Shown here piece after piece: positions 10,753-19,200 of a stretch of 64,000 nt of DNA (positions are counted from its first letter, which is position 1; every line of letters begins with the position of its first letter). The DNA is from Pseudomonadota bacterium (GTDB lineage: Bacteria; Pseudomonadota; Gammaproteobacteria; Burkholderiales; Rhodocyclaceae). Both the position numbers and the translations under genes were made by a program. The notes beneath the pieces are model-generated. The model saw only the letters and a program-made list of their open reading frames with translations, was not told the DNA's origin and did not search any database. Location: contig JAGTRU010000001.1 in the NCBI GenBank assembly GCA_018261905.1, positions 310,001-374,000 on the forward strand. Direction: 5' to 3'.

Positions 10753-12075
10753 ATGGCTATCGCGATCACTCCCCTGCAGGCCAACCCGCTCTCCAGCCTG
10801 GCCAATATCACCCCGCTGGCCTTCCAGTTCTTGACGGCGGGAACGTCGGCAACGGGCAGCACGCTATTCGACAGCGCCTCGAGCATCGTTCAGGTTTCGG
10901 CCTTGGGCCAGGTACTGGCCAGCAGCTCCCAGCTCGCGACCTCGCTCCAGGCCCTGCGGTCCTCGCCGACCAATGCCACGCCGGCCACGGTGGAGACCGC
11001 GGCGCAAAATTTCGTAAGCGCCTTTAACCGTGTTGGGACCAGCATCGACAGTGTTCAGCCTTTTCTTGGCACACTCAATAACGGCCCCCTGGTCGCCCGA
11101 TTTTCCCAGACACTGAATGCGGCGGCGACCTCGACGACGGGCTCCGGCGACACCAACCTCAGTGCCCTGCAAAGTCTCGGAATCAGCCTGCAGACCCCCC
11201 TCTCGCCGACGACCGGGGCTCGCCTGGCGACATTGAGCATCGACCAGAGCCGCTTAACCAACGCCATCGCCGCCGACCCGGGCGGCACCTTGAGCCAGCT
11301 TGCCCAGGCGACGCAACCGCTCGCCCTGCAGGTCGCGGCCTTCACGGCGCAGGCCACCAACTCGACGGAATTGCCCAGCGACCTCAATCTGCTGGGAGCC
11401 GGCATAGCCACCAATCTGTTGCAGAACCTGTCGGCCGACACGGTGCTCAACAATGTTCCCCTCAGCGACCTCGACCTTGCCGCCCTCGGGCTGGATGCCA
11501 ATACCCTCCAGCTCACCGGCCGCGCCCTGCCCGCCTCGTTGAGCGCAACGCTCCAGGCCGCGAGCGAACCGACGCTGGCGACGACGGTCGCGACAGCGCA
11601 ACTGAGCGCCACCGACACCCTTCTCGGGACGACCGCTCCGACCCCACTCGCCGCCACCACCCAGGACACCACCAGCCGCCAAACCGCCGCCCCCGTTGTC
11701 CCGCCCCCGGCGTTTGGCACGGCCTCCGGCACGGCACCGACCGCCGCCACAACGCCGGCCCTCGGCGCCACGGCCAATGCCGATCTGCTGGCCGCGCAAC
11801 AGGCCAACACGGCAGCCACGCAGGCGCTGCAACAACTGGTCGAAAACCCGAACTTCCGCGCCCTGAGCAACAACCTGTTCAATCCGGTCTATTCGGCACT
11901 GATCGCCGCCACCCATCAAAACGACTTCACTTCGCCGCTGCCGGCCACCCGCCCCGACGCCATCCCGATCGACACCCCGGCGCCGGTCTTGCCGGCCGAT
12001 GTGGTGCGCGGCATCGAAAGCTACAATCAGGCGGCCAGAGATTTTGCCCGCCCGCAGGCCAGGGTGAATAGCTGA
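10753..12075 (+). CDS. Ala/Thr-rich protein with a FliD C-terminal-like segment
   Basis: 440 aa from ATG 10753 behind GGGAAGA. Residues about 78-190 resemble the C-terminal domain of flagellar cap protein FliD: FVSAFNRVGTSIDS, then LSALQSLGISLQ and LSIDQSRLTNAIAADPGG. The rest is low complexity: Ala, Thr, Pro and Leu dominate, with a Thr/Ala/Pro linker near 285-345. No signal peptide or membrane span, which would suit type III flagellar-type export or a cytoplasmic role (inference). No other flagellar gene is in the window. The FliD resemblance rests on pattern reading only; function is unknown. Confidence 0.6.
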   Translation: MAIAITPLQANPLSSLANITPLAFQFLTAGTSATGSTLFDSASSIVQVSALGQVLASSSQLATSLQALRSSPTNATPATVETAAQNFVSAFNRVGTSIDSVQPFLGTLNNGPLVARFSQTLNAAATSTTGSGDTNLSALQSLGISLQTPLSPTTGARLATLSIDQSRLTNAIAADPGGTLSQLAQATQPLALQVAAFTAQATNSTELPSDLNLLGAGIATNLLQNLSADTVLNNVPLSDLDLAALGLDANTLQLTGRALPASLSATLQAASEPTLATTVATAQLSATDTLLGTTAPTPLAATTQDTTSRQTAAPVVPPPAFGTASGTAPTAATTPALGATANADLLAAQQANTAATQALQQLVENPNFRALSNNLFNPVYSALIAATHQNDFTSPLPATRPDAIPIDTPAPVLPADVVRGIESYNQAARDFARPQARVNS

Positions 12076-12110
12076 GCGCCCCGGCTGGCTGACCGAGGAG
12101 AATCATCATC

Positions 12111-12455
12111 ATGGCAACCGCCAGCCCCTTGAGCGAGCAATCCTGCCACCCCTGTGAAGGCGGCACGGCGCCGCTCAGCCAGGCCGAAATCGAGGCCCGG
12201 CTGGCCCGCCTCGATGGTTGGCAGCAGAGTGCCGGCGAAATCAGCAAGACTTACCGATTCCGGAACTATTACGAAACCATGGCTTTCGTCAATGCGACGG
12301 CCTGGATATCGCATCGGGAAAATCACCATCCCGATCTCGAGGTTGCTTATCAGCACTGCCGGGTGCGCTATTCCACCCACGCCATCGGCGGTTTGTCGGA
12401 GAATGACTTCATTTGCGCGGCGAAGGTCGATCGTTGGCTGCTTGCCGCGCCTTGA
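12111..12455 (+). CDS. phhB: Pterin-4a-carbinolamine dehydratase
   Basis: Dehydrates 4a-hydroxytetrahydrobiopterin-type intermediates, supporting aromatic amino acid hydroxylation; some homologues act in other pterin reactions. 114 aa with the family signature: SHRENHHPDLEV (active-site His pair), VRYSTHAIGGLSENDF and a closing amphipathic helix. ATG 12111 follows GAGGAG. An N-terminal extension of about 20 residues carries two Cys not usual in the family. No phenylalanine hydroxylase gene is visible nearby, so the physiological partner is unknown. Confidence 0.93.
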   Translation: MATASPLSEQSCHPCEGGTAPLSQAEIEARLARLDGWQQSAGEISKTYRFRNYYETMAFVNATAWISHRENHHPDLEVAYQHCRVRYSTHAIGGLSENDFICAAKVDRWLLAAP

Positions 12456-12495
12456 ACCAACCGCATTTTCTCCCGCCGACCAGGCATAGCTAGCG

Positions 12496-13023
12496 ATGGA
12501 TAGCCCTTACGTTTCCACTTTTCTCGGCAACCGCTTCTTTCTCACCCGGCCCCGCATCGACGATGTGGCGATCGAAGACATCGCCCACGGCCTGGCCTAC
12601 CAGTGTCGTTTCAACGGCCAGACGCAGGAGTTCTACTCGGTTGCCCAGCATAGCCTGATGGTCATGCACCTGGTTCCCGAAGAATTGCGCTTGGCCGCCC
12701 TGCTCCACGACGCCGCCGAGGCTTACCTGGGCGACATGGTCAAACCCTTGAAGAACCTTTTCCCGGAATTCAGCCGCATCGAAGCCCAGGTCATGCGGAT
12801 CATCGGCCATCGTTTCGGCGTTGAGCTGGCACGCCCCGACTCGGCGATCAAGTGCGCCGACCTGATTGCGCTGGCCACCGAGAAACGCGACCTGATGCCC
12901 CACTCGACCGAAACCTGGGCCAATCTGCAGAACGTCACGCCGCTCCCCGAACGGATTCGACCGCTGGCGCCGATGGGCGCCAAAGCGGCCTTTCTCGAGA
13001 GTTTTCAGCAATTGGTCGGGTAA
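12496..13023 (+). CDS. HD-domain phosphohydrolase (YfbR-like)
   Basis: 175 aa cytoplasmic protein. Metal ligands of the HD superfamily are visible: SVAQHSLMV (His), LLHDAAEAYLGDM (HD), and a later Asp in SAIKCADLIALATEK. The YfbR group hydrolyses 5'-deoxynucleotides; that activity is possible but not shown here. ATG 12496, 40 bp after the dehydratase, with no strong ribosome site. Length is typical. Convergent with the membrane protein gene on the other strand, with a gap of 7 bp. Confidence 0.85.
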   Translation: MDSPYVSTFLGNRFFLTRPRIDDVAIEDIAHGLAYQCRFNGQTQEFYSVAQHSLMVMHLVPEELRLAALLHDAAEAYLGDMVKPLKNLFPEFSRIEAQVMRIIGHRFGVELARPDSAIKCADLIALATEKRDLMPHSTETWANLQNVTPLPERIRPLAPMGAKAAFLESFQQLVG

Positions 13024-13030
13024 GCGCCGG

Positions 13031-13633
13031 TCACAGCCCGGCGATACCGGACAGGATGCTGAGCAGCGCGGCCGAGACGATCATCAGGCCGAACCAGGCG
13101 ATTAGGCCGGTCGCCGTCACGAGATTCGAGATGTAGTGAGTCTTCTGGGCATCCTCGACCTTCAACAGCGGGCGCACGCCATGCCGGATCAGCGCTGCCG
13201 ACGCGACCCAGGCCAGGGCAACGATCAGCACATTGATCGCCAGGCTGGGCACGAACAGCGCCAGGGACGACAGCCACAGCGGCACCGGGGCGATGGCGGC
13301 CAAGGTATAGGAATTCTCGTAGCCCGGGTCGTGGTCCTGACTGATGGCCATGCGCTGGATCAGCATGGCCATGAACGAGACCATGGCCAATTGCACGACG
13401 AACAACACGACACCGGTGGCAAACAACTGGCCGCCGGTCATCGCCGGAACGGACAGCGGAAAGACGGCGCCGGGATACGCCCGCTCGGCATAGGCATACA
13501 TCGCGGGGGGAATCAGCGACAACGGCATGACCAGACCGAACAGCAAGGGCCTGACACCGGGATGACTGCGTTCGATCTCGGTCCAGCCTTCCGTTTCGGA
13601 TATCAACATGGCCGGGTAATGAGCAAAGGACAT
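13031..13633 (-). CDS. Yip1-domain integral membrane protein
   Basis: 200 aa. ATG 13633 is preceded by an excellent TAAGGAGG, so the longer upstream frame is discarded. Five hydrophobic segments are evident (LLFGLVMPLSLIPPAMYAY, FATGVVLFVVQLAMVSF, TLAAIAPVPLWLSSLALF, INVLIVALAWVASAALI, LIAWFGLMIVSAALLSIL), the usual arrangement of bacterial Yip1 proteins. An N-terminal hydrophilic stretch with WTEIERSHPG precedes the first span. The role in bacteria is unknown. Monocistronic by appearance. Confidence 0.8.
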   Translation of the reverse strand: MSFAHYPAMLISETEGWTEIERSHPGVRPLLFGLVMPLSLIPPAMYAYAERAYPGAVFPLSVPAMTGGQLFATGVVLFVVQLAMVSFMAMLIQRMAISQDHDPGYENSYTLAAIAPVPLWLSSLALFVPSLAINVLIVALAWVASAALIRHGVRPLLKVEDAQKTHYISNLVTATGLIAWFGLMIVSAALLSILSGIAGL

Positions 13634-13782
13634 GATCAACCTCCTTATCACCGCCGCAAATGCCGCACTTCGCCGGATGTGAAAACGGCAACAACGGGGG
13701 ATAAAGCTTAGAGAACCTTTCCCCCGCCAAGGTTCCCGCCCACTGGCGGCCGGGCAGTGCACCAAGCGCGGCTCGCCGGCGG

Positions 13783-14364
13783 CTAGCGTCCAGCCAGCAA
13801 CAGGCGCAGATCGGCGACGATATCGTCCACGCTGGCATCGTCCTTGACATACAGGCGCAAGCGACCGGCCGGATCATAGACATAGGCGCCGGTGGAATGA
13901 TCCAGGACGTAGCCGAGGCCGCCGCCGAGTTCCTGGCGGGCACTGAAAACGCGGAATTCCTTGAGCAACGCGGCGGTCTGTTGCGGATCGCCGCGCAAGC
14001 CGAGAAAACTCGGCTCGAACCAGGGTACGAACGCCTTCAGGCGCGCCGCCGTATCCCGTTCCGGGTCGAGGCTGACGAAGAGCAGTTGAACCTTCGCCGC
14101 GGCCGGTCCCAGGGCCTTCATCACCGCCGCAAAACGCGCCAGGGTGGTCGGGCAGATATCCGGACAGGCGGTATAGCCAAAGAACACGATCACCGCCTGG
14201 CCAGCAAAATCGTTCAGGGTGCGCGGCTCACCGTTGTGGTCCGGCAACGCTAGCTGGCGGCCGAAAGTCGCCCCGCTCAGATCGGTCGCATGAAAGGCCA
14301 CCGGCTCCCGGCTACAGGCCAGGAGCAGAAGGCAAAACAGGACACGGAGCAGGCGATGGCGCAT
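13783..14364 (-). CDS. SCO1/SenC-type copper chaperone lipoprotein
   Basis: 193 aa. Delivers copper to, or reduces, the CuA site of cytochrome oxidase subunit II (family knowledge). ATG 14364 gives MRHRLLRVLFCLLLLACS, a lipoprotein signal with lipobox LLAC, so it should be anchored in the membrane. Core motifs: FFGYTACPDICPTTLA (CxxxC copper site), LFVSLDPERDT, and LDHSTGAYVYDPAG with the third ligand His. It is divergent from the coxB operon, as expected for a dedicated assembly factor. Confidence 0.95.
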   Translation of the reverse strand: MRHRLLRVLFCLLLLACSREPVAFHATDLSGATFGRQLALPDHNGEPRTLNDFAGQAVIVFFGYTACPDICPTTLARFAAVMKALGPAAAKVQLLFVSLDPERDTAARLKAFVPWFEPSFLGLRGDPQQTAALLKEFRVFSARQELGGGLGYVLDHSTGAYVYDPAGRLRLYVKDDASVDDIVADLRLLLAGR

Positions 14365-14633
14365 GGGGCGAAATTTTTTGAACTTACCTTGACCGTTTTG
14401 ATTCTCAACCCTGGAGTCGGTTCTCACAAGGGGAGGGAGCGAATGTCTGATCTGACAATCCGCATCGGCAAGGTGCAATGCCTGGCCGCCCAACTTCTCC
14501 GCTCCTCGTCGTATCCCCCAATCGAAGTCATCGCCGGGGCCATTACCCGTCCCGTTGTCGCGCCAGCCAAAGGCCACCCAGCACGAACCTGAAACACCGG
14601 AAACAGACGCAGCGCCAGACCAAGGAGGCTTGC

Positions 14634-15800
14634 TTGAAAACCGTTTTCCGACCACCGCACCTGCTGCCCCTGCTCCCGGGGTTCCTGCCGTGCTCCGTGC
14701 TGGCCGCCTACAATTTTACTTTCCCGGAACCGGTCACCCCGATTGCCCGGGAAACGCTGCACATCCACAACGAGTTCATGTTGATCATCACCACGCTCTT
14801 CGTCGTGGTCTTCGCCATCATGATCTATTCGATGATCAAGCACCGGAAAAGCGTCGGCCACCCGGCCGCCCGGTTCACCGGTCCGCGCGGCGCCCTGCAG
14901 TGGTTCTGGGTGGCGGTTCCCTTTGCCATCCTGCTCTTCATCGATTTCGTGCTGATGGGAATCCCGGCAGTGCAGGCGATCTTCAGCATGGAAGACACCA
15001 AGACGCGGGCCGACCTGGTGCTCAAGGTCACCGGCATGCAATGGAAATGGCAATATGAGTACCCGGAAGCCGGCGTCAGGTTCACCAGCACCCTGGCCAC
15101 GCCACGCCAACAGATCGCCAATGGCGAGGCCAAGGGCGAGCATTACCTGCTGGAAGTGGACAACCCGGTGGTGCTGCCGGTCGGCAAGAAAGTCCGCGTC
15201 CTGCTGACCTCGCTCGATGTCATCCATACCTGGTGGGTGCCGCAGTTCGGCGTCAAGCGCGACGCCATCCCCGGCTTCCTGCGCGAGACCTGGCTGCTCA
15301 TCGAGCAGCCAGGCATCTATCGCGGCCAGTGTGCCGAGTTGTGCGGCAAGGATCACGGCTTCATGCCGGTGGTCGTCCATGCCGTGCCGGAAGCCGAGTA
15401 CCTGGCCTGGCTGGAAACCAAGAAGAGCGCGGCCAAAGCGGCGGCCGGCGGCGCCGAGCGGGCCTGGAGCAAGGACGAACTGCTCGCCGCCGGCAAGGAG
15501 GTCTACGCCAAGCAATGCGTCGCCTGTCACCAGGCCAACGGCCAGGGGCTGCCGCCGGCCTTCCCGCCGCTCGCCGGCAGCACGGTGGTCAATACGCCTT
15601 TGTTCGGCATGGACGGCAAGCCAGCCCACGACAGCCATGTCGACCGCGTCATGAACGGCAAGGCCAATACCGCCATGCAGGCTTTCCGCAACACGCTCTC
15701 TGACGTTGAACTGGCGGCCGTCATCACCTACGAACGAAACAGTTTCGGCAACACCCGGGGCGACATGGTCCAGCCCGCCCAGATCAAGGCCCTGCGCTAG
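14634..15800 (+). CDS. coxB: Cytochrome c oxidase subunit II with C-terminal cytochrome c domain
   Basis: 388 aa. TTG 14634 is taken as start because AAGGAGG lies 6 bp upstream and it opens a signal peptide (KTVFRPPHLLPLLPGFLP...LAA); no ATG fits as well. Two membrane spans follow. The CuA site reads CAELCGKDHGFMPVVVHA with the upstream His in VIHTWWVPQFGVK. Residues about 290-385 are a class I cytochrome c: CVACH heme motif and a distal Met in NTAMQAF, so this is the caa3-like extended form. First gene of the oxidase operon, 9 bp from coxA. Confidence 0.96.
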   Translation: MKTVFRPPHLLPLLPGFLPCSVLAAYNFTFPEPVTPIARETLHIHNEFMLIITTLFVVVFAIMIYSMIKHRKSVGHPAARFTGPRGALQWFWVAVPFAILLFIDFVLMGIPAVQAIFSMEDTKTRADLVLKVTGMQWKWQYEYPEAGVRFTSTLATPRQQIANGEAKGEHYLLEVDNPVVLPVGKKVRVLLTSLDVIHTWWVPQFGVKRDAIPGFLRETWLLIEQPGIYRGQCAELCGKDHGFMPVVVHAVPEAEYLAWLETKKSAAKAAAGGAERAWSKDELLAAGKEVYAKQCVACHQANGQGLPPAFPPLAGSTVVNTPLFGMDGKPAHDSHVDRVMNGKANTAMQAFRNTLSDVELAAVITYERNSFGNTRGDMVQPAQIKALR

Positions 15801-15809
15801 GAGACCGCC

Positions 15810-17405
15810 ATGAGCACGACAACCACCCATCCCGCCAGCGATCTCCACGCCTACCAGCCGGGCGGCATCATGCGCTGGTTGACGACGACCAATCACAAGG
15901 ACATCGGTACGCTCTACCTGAGCTTCTCCCTGCTCATGTTTTTCCTCGGCGGGGCGATGATCCTGGCGGTGCGCGCCGAACTGTTCCAGCCCGGCCTGCA
16001 GTTGATGCAGCCGGAGTTCTTCAACCAATTGATCGGCATCCATGCCCTGGTGATGATTTTCGGCGCCCTGATGCCGGCCGCTACCGGCTTCGCCAACTGG
16101 ATGCTGCCGCTCATGCTCGGCGCCCCGGACATGGCGCTGCCCCGGCTCAACAACTGGAGTTTCTGGCTGCTGCCGCCGGCCGCCTTCCTGCTCACCCTGC
16201 CCTTCGGCCTGGCCCTGTTCGGCATCGGCGATGGCGCCCTGGCCACCGGCTGGACCTTCTACGCGCCGCTCTCGGTACAGGGCGGGATGGGCGTCGATTT
16301 CGCCATTTTCGCGGTGCATATCCTCGGCATCTCGTCGATCATGGGCTCGATCAACATCATCGTCACCATTTTCAACATGCGGGCGCCCGGCATGACCCTG
16401 ATGAAAATGCCGCTCTTCGCCTGGGGCTGGCTGATCACCGCCTTCATGCTGATCGCCACCCTGCCGGTACTGGCCGGCGCCGTCACCATGCTGCTTACCG
16501 ACCGCCATTTCGGCACTCATTTTTTCGCCGCCGCCGGCGGCGGCGACCCCATCCTCTTCCAGCACCTGTTCTGGTTCTTCGGCCACCCGGAGGTGTACAT
16601 CCTGTTACTGCCGGTCTGGGGTCTGATGCCGCACGTCCTGTCCACTTTCTCGCGCAAGCCGGCCTACGGCCACAATGCCCAGGTCTATAGCTTCATCGTC
16701 ATCGGCCTGCTCTCGGTGGTGGTCTGGGCCCATCACTTCTTCACCGCCGGCCTGCCGGTGCCGGCCCTGATCTATTTCATGTTCAGCACCATGGCTATTT
16801 CGCTGCCGCTCGCCGTGCTCTTCTTTTGCTGGATCGCCACCATGTGGAAGGGGGCGATGAGTTTCGAAACGCCGATGCTGTTCGCCGTCGGCTTCATCGT
16901 CCTCTTCGGCATCGCCGGCCTGACCGGGCTGATCCTCGCCGACGTGGCGGCCGACGCCCAGTATCATCACAGCTATTTCGTCGTCGCCCACTTCCATTAC
17001 GCGCTGTTCGCCGGCGGCATCATGGGCGTAATGACCGGCGTCTATTACTGGCTGCCGAAATGGACCGGCCACATGTACAGCGAAAGGCTCGGCAAGCTGC
17101 ATTTCTGGCTAACCGTGGTTTCCTTCAACCTGACCTTCATTCCCCAATTCTTCCTCGGCCTGGCCGGCATGCCGCGACGTATCCCGGACTATGCCCTGCA
17201 GTTCGCCGAGTTCAATGCGATTTCGACCTTGGGCGCCTTCGTCCTCGGTTTCAGCCAGTTGCTCTTTGCCTGGAACATCTGGTCTTGCATACGGCGTGGC
17301 CCGCGGGTCGAGAACCGCGCCTGGGAAGGCGCCACCGGGCTGGAGTGGGAGCTCTCCTCGCCGCCGCCCCACCATAGCTGGGAAACCCAGCCGGTCGTCA
17401 AATGA
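15810..17405 (+). CDS. coxA: Cytochrome c oxidase subunit I
   Basis: Catalytic heme a/a3-CuB subunit, 531 aa, about 12 membrane spans. CuB and heme ligands are present: the His in IGIHALVMIFGALMPA (low-spin heme a), HPEVYILLLP (first CuB His, cross-linked Tyr), WAHHFFTAGL (CuB His pair) and VVAHFHYALFAGG (heme a3/a). The K-pathway Tyr region is intact. ATG 15810 behind AGGAGA. The stop overlaps the next small gene by 4 bp. Confidence 0.98.
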   Translation: MSTTTTHPASDLHAYQPGGIMRWLTTTNHKDIGTLYLSFSLLMFFLGGAMILAVRAELFQPGLQLMQPEFFNQLIGIHALVMIFGALMPAATGFANWMLPLMLGAPDMALPRLNNWSFWLLPPAAFLLTLPFGLALFGIGDGALATGWTFYAPLSVQGGMGVDFAIFAVHILGISSIMGSINIIVTIFNMRAPGMTLMKMPLFAWGWLITAFMLIATLPVLAGAVTMLLTDRHFGTHFFAAAGGGDPILFQHLFWFFGHPEVYILLLPVWGLMPHVLSTFSRKPAYGHNAQVYSFIVIGLLSVVVWAHHFFTAGLPVPALIYFMFSTMAISLPLAVLFFCWIATMWKGAMSFETPMLFAVGFIVLFGIAGLTGLILADVAADAQYHHSYFVVAHFHYALFAGGIMGVMTGVYYWLPKWTGHMYSERLGKLHFWLTVVSFNLTFIPQFFLGLAGMPRRIPDYALQFAEFNAISTLGAFVLGFSQLLFAWNIWSCIRRGPRVENRAWEGATGLEWELSSPPPHHSWETQPVVK

Positions 17406-17539
17406 ACCCGGCCACGATCGACGAAAAGCCGTCGCCGGCCGCTCTCGAACGGCGTCGCGCCGCCTCCCGCCGCCTCGGCTGGCAGCTCGGCCTGACTGCC
17501 CTGCTGTGGTATATCGTCGGCCTGTTCATCGAGCGTTAG
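17402..17539 (+). CDS. Small cytochrome oxidase assembly/accessory protein (single membrane span)
   Basis: 45 aa between coxA and ctaG. The ATG overlaps the coxA stop (ATGA), and the frame ends 4 bp before ctaG. Composition: an acidic/Pro start, a basic patch ERRRAASRRLGW, then one hydrophobic segment QLGLTALLWYIVGLF and a short tail IER. Such single-span proteins at this position are known in beta- and gammaproteobacterial oxidase operons. Coding is supported by the overlaps and codon use; the precise role is unknown. Confidence 0.75.
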   Translation: MNPATIDEKPSPAALERRRAASRRLGWQLGLTALLWYIVGLFIER

Positions 17540-17543
17540 CGCC

Positions 17544-18149
17544 ATGGAACGCCTCCATCCCGCCCCGCTCGGCCATGGCCGCCTGATTCGCCGGCTTTTG
17601 CTGCTGGTCGCTGCCGCTTTCATTTTCGCCTTCGCCTTGGTGCCGCTCTACGACGTGCTCTGCCAGGCGACCGGCTTCAACGGCAAAAGTAGCGGCCGCG
17701 CCGGCTTCGGCATCGGCGGCCTGCAGACGGGCGAGCCGTCGGCGCCGACTTCGCGCGTCGATAGCAGCCGCCTGCTGCGGGTCGAGTTCACCGGCACGGT
17801 GATGCCGGGCCTGCCCTGGGACATGCGGCCGTTGACCTTCAGTCTCGACATCCATCCCGGCGAACTGCAGCAGGTCAGCTACCTGGTGCGCAACACGACG
17901 GACCACAGCATCACCGGCCAGGCGGTACCCAGCCTCAGCCCCGGCCAGGCCGCCCGCTATTTCGACAAGATCGAATGTTTCTGCTTTACCCGGCAAACCC
18001 TGGGCCCCGGCGAAGCGCGCGAAATGCCGCTGACTTTCATCATCAAGCCGGAAATTGATCGCGACATCACTCACATCACCCTGTCCTACGCCTTTTTCGG
18101 CATCGAGGACCAAGACCGGAACCTGACCGCAGCACGGGAGGCACGATGA
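17544..18149 (+). CDS. ctaG: Cytochrome c oxidase assembly protein CtaG/Cox11
   Basis: 201 aa, one N-terminal span (LLLLVAAAFIFAFALVPLY) and a periplasmic immunoglobulin-like copper-binding domain. Delivers copper to CuB of subunit I. Family motifs: PLYDVLCQATG just after the span, the PLTF segments, and the copper-binding ECFCFTRQTLGPGE. Length is normal. ATG 17544. The stop overlaps coxC by 4 bp. Confidence 0.96.
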   Translation: MERLHPAPLGHGRLIRRLLLLVAAAFIFAFALVPLYDVLCQATGFNGKSSGRAGFGIGGLQTGEPSAPTSRVDSSRLLRVEFTGTVMPGLPWDMRPLTFSLDIHPGELQQVSYLVRNTTDHSITGQAVPSLSPGQAARYFDKIECFCFTRQTLGPGEAREMPLTFIIKPEIDRDITHITLSYAFFGIEDQDRNLTAAREAR

Positions 18150-19012
18150 GCCAGCACGCAAGCCAGGCGCGGGGACACTATTTCATTCCGCCGCCCAGTC
18201 TCTACCCGGTGATTCTCGCCGGCGGCCTGTTTTTCCTGGCGCTCGGCTTCATTCAGGCGATCAACGGCTACGCTGCCGGCCGCTGGGTCATGCTGGGCGG
18301 CGCCGCCATCATTGTCTATGTCCTGTTCGGCTGGTTTGGCAAGGTCATCTACGAATCCCGCAGCGGCGCCTACCGCGACTGGGAGGACGTCTCTTTCCGC
18401 TACGGCATGGTGTGGTTCATCGCCTCGGAAGTGATGTTCTTTGCCGCCTTTTTCGGCGCCCTGTTTTATCTGCGGGTAATCGCCGTACCCGAGCTGGGCA
18501 ACATGGCAAGCGCCCATGGCACCAGCCTGTGGCCCGAATTCGCCGGCACCTGGCCGAGCAGCGGCCCCCACGGCAACCCGTTCACGCCGATGGGGGCCTG
18601 GGGGATCCCGGCCATCAACACCTCCCTGCTGCTCAGTTCCGGCGTCACCGTGACCTGGGCGCACTGGGGCCTGCTCGCCGAGCGCCGCCGCCAGCTCGTG
18701 CTCGGGCTGGCCGCCACGGTGCTGCTCGGGATGGCCTTCATCGGTTTCCAGGCTTACGAATACCATCATGCCTATACGGAACTCGGCCTGACCATGGGGG
18801 CCGGCGCCTACGGCGCGACCTTCTTCATGCTGACCGGCTTCCACGGTTTTCATGTGACGCTGGGCACCATCATGCTCAGCGTCATCCTGCTCCGCAGCCT
18901 GAACGGTCATTTCGACGCCCAGCGCCATTTCGCCTTCGAAGGCGTCGCCTGGTACTGGCACTTCGTCGATGTCGTCTGGTTGCTGCTGTTCGTCTTCGTT
19001 TATTGGGTATAG
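18146..19012 (+). CDS. coxC: Cytochrome c oxidase subunit III
   Basis: 288 aa, about seven membrane spans. Recognised by YFIPPPSLYPVILAGG, WFGKVIYESRSG, GMVWFIASEVMFFAAFFGA, the ITWAHW-like motif TVTWAHWGLL, EYHHAYTELGLT, and FFMLTGFHGFHVTLGTI, ending WYWHFVDVVWLLLFVFVYW. ATG 18146 overlaps the ctaG stop. The last 13 bp overlap, in convergent orientation, the 3' end of a small minus-strand gene. Confidence 0.98.
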   Translation: MSQHASQARGHYFIPPPSLYPVILAGGLFFLALGFIQAINGYAAGRWVMLGGAAIIVYVLFGWFGKVIYESRSGAYRDWEDVSFRYGMVWFIASEVMFFAAFFGALFYLRVIAVPELGNMASAHGTSLWPEFAGTWPSSGPHGNPFTPMGAWGIPAINTSLLLSSGVTVTWAHWGLLAERRRQLVLGLAATVLLGMAFIGFQAYEYHHAYTELGLTMGAGAYGATFFMLTGFHGFHVTLGTIMLSVILLRSLNGHFDAQRHFAFEGVAWYWHFVDVVWLLLFVFVYWV

Positions 19013-19200
19013 CCGGCGATGAGACCGAAACGAAAGGCTGCCATCAGCATCAGGAACAGCGTGACCGACAAGGCGACGCGCCAGGTCAGCAGGCGAACCG
19101 TGCGGCGGCCGCCGTCCGGCTCGCGATAGAGAGAGAACAGCCCGGAAAACAGACTGACGACTATGGCCAATATCAGCAAAACCACCAGCAACCTGATCAT
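19000..19200 (-). CDS. Twin-transmembrane protein (DUF2909-like)
   Basis: 66 aa with two spans: MIRLLVVLLILAIVVSLFSG near the start and VALSVTLFLMLMAAFRFGL near the end, joined by a short basic loop (REPDGGRRTVRLL). This matches the DUF2909 twin-TM proteins found beside cytochrome oxidase genes. It is on the strand opposite the oxidase operon, between coxC and SURF1, and its 3' end overlaps coxC by 13 bp. Start ATG 19200. Function unknown; location suggests an oxidase-related role. Confidence 0.75.
   Translation of the reverse strand: MIRLLVVLLILAIVVSLFSGLFSLYREPDGGRRTVRLLTWRVALSVTLFLMLMAAFRFGLIAGYTQ

Noticed and set aside
14399..14415. FNR/ANR-like site upstream of coxB (TTGATTCTCAA)
   Set aside because: The half-sites TTGA and TCAA are only three bases apart, not the TTGAT-N4-ATCAA spacing required.
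14443..14592. A 49-codon + strand frame with a strong GGAGGGAG ribosome site upstream of coxB
   Set aside because: The translation (MSDLTIRIGKVQ...) shows no membrane span, leader-peptide codon run or family resemblance, and it lies in the SCO1/coxB promoter region; a leader peptide cannot be excluded but is not supported.
14424..16586. A 720-codon open frame on the minus strand over coxB/coxA
   Set aside because: Composition is Gly/Gln/His/Glu-rich with no domain, typical of the reverse complement of GC-rich genes; coxB and coxA are unmistakable.
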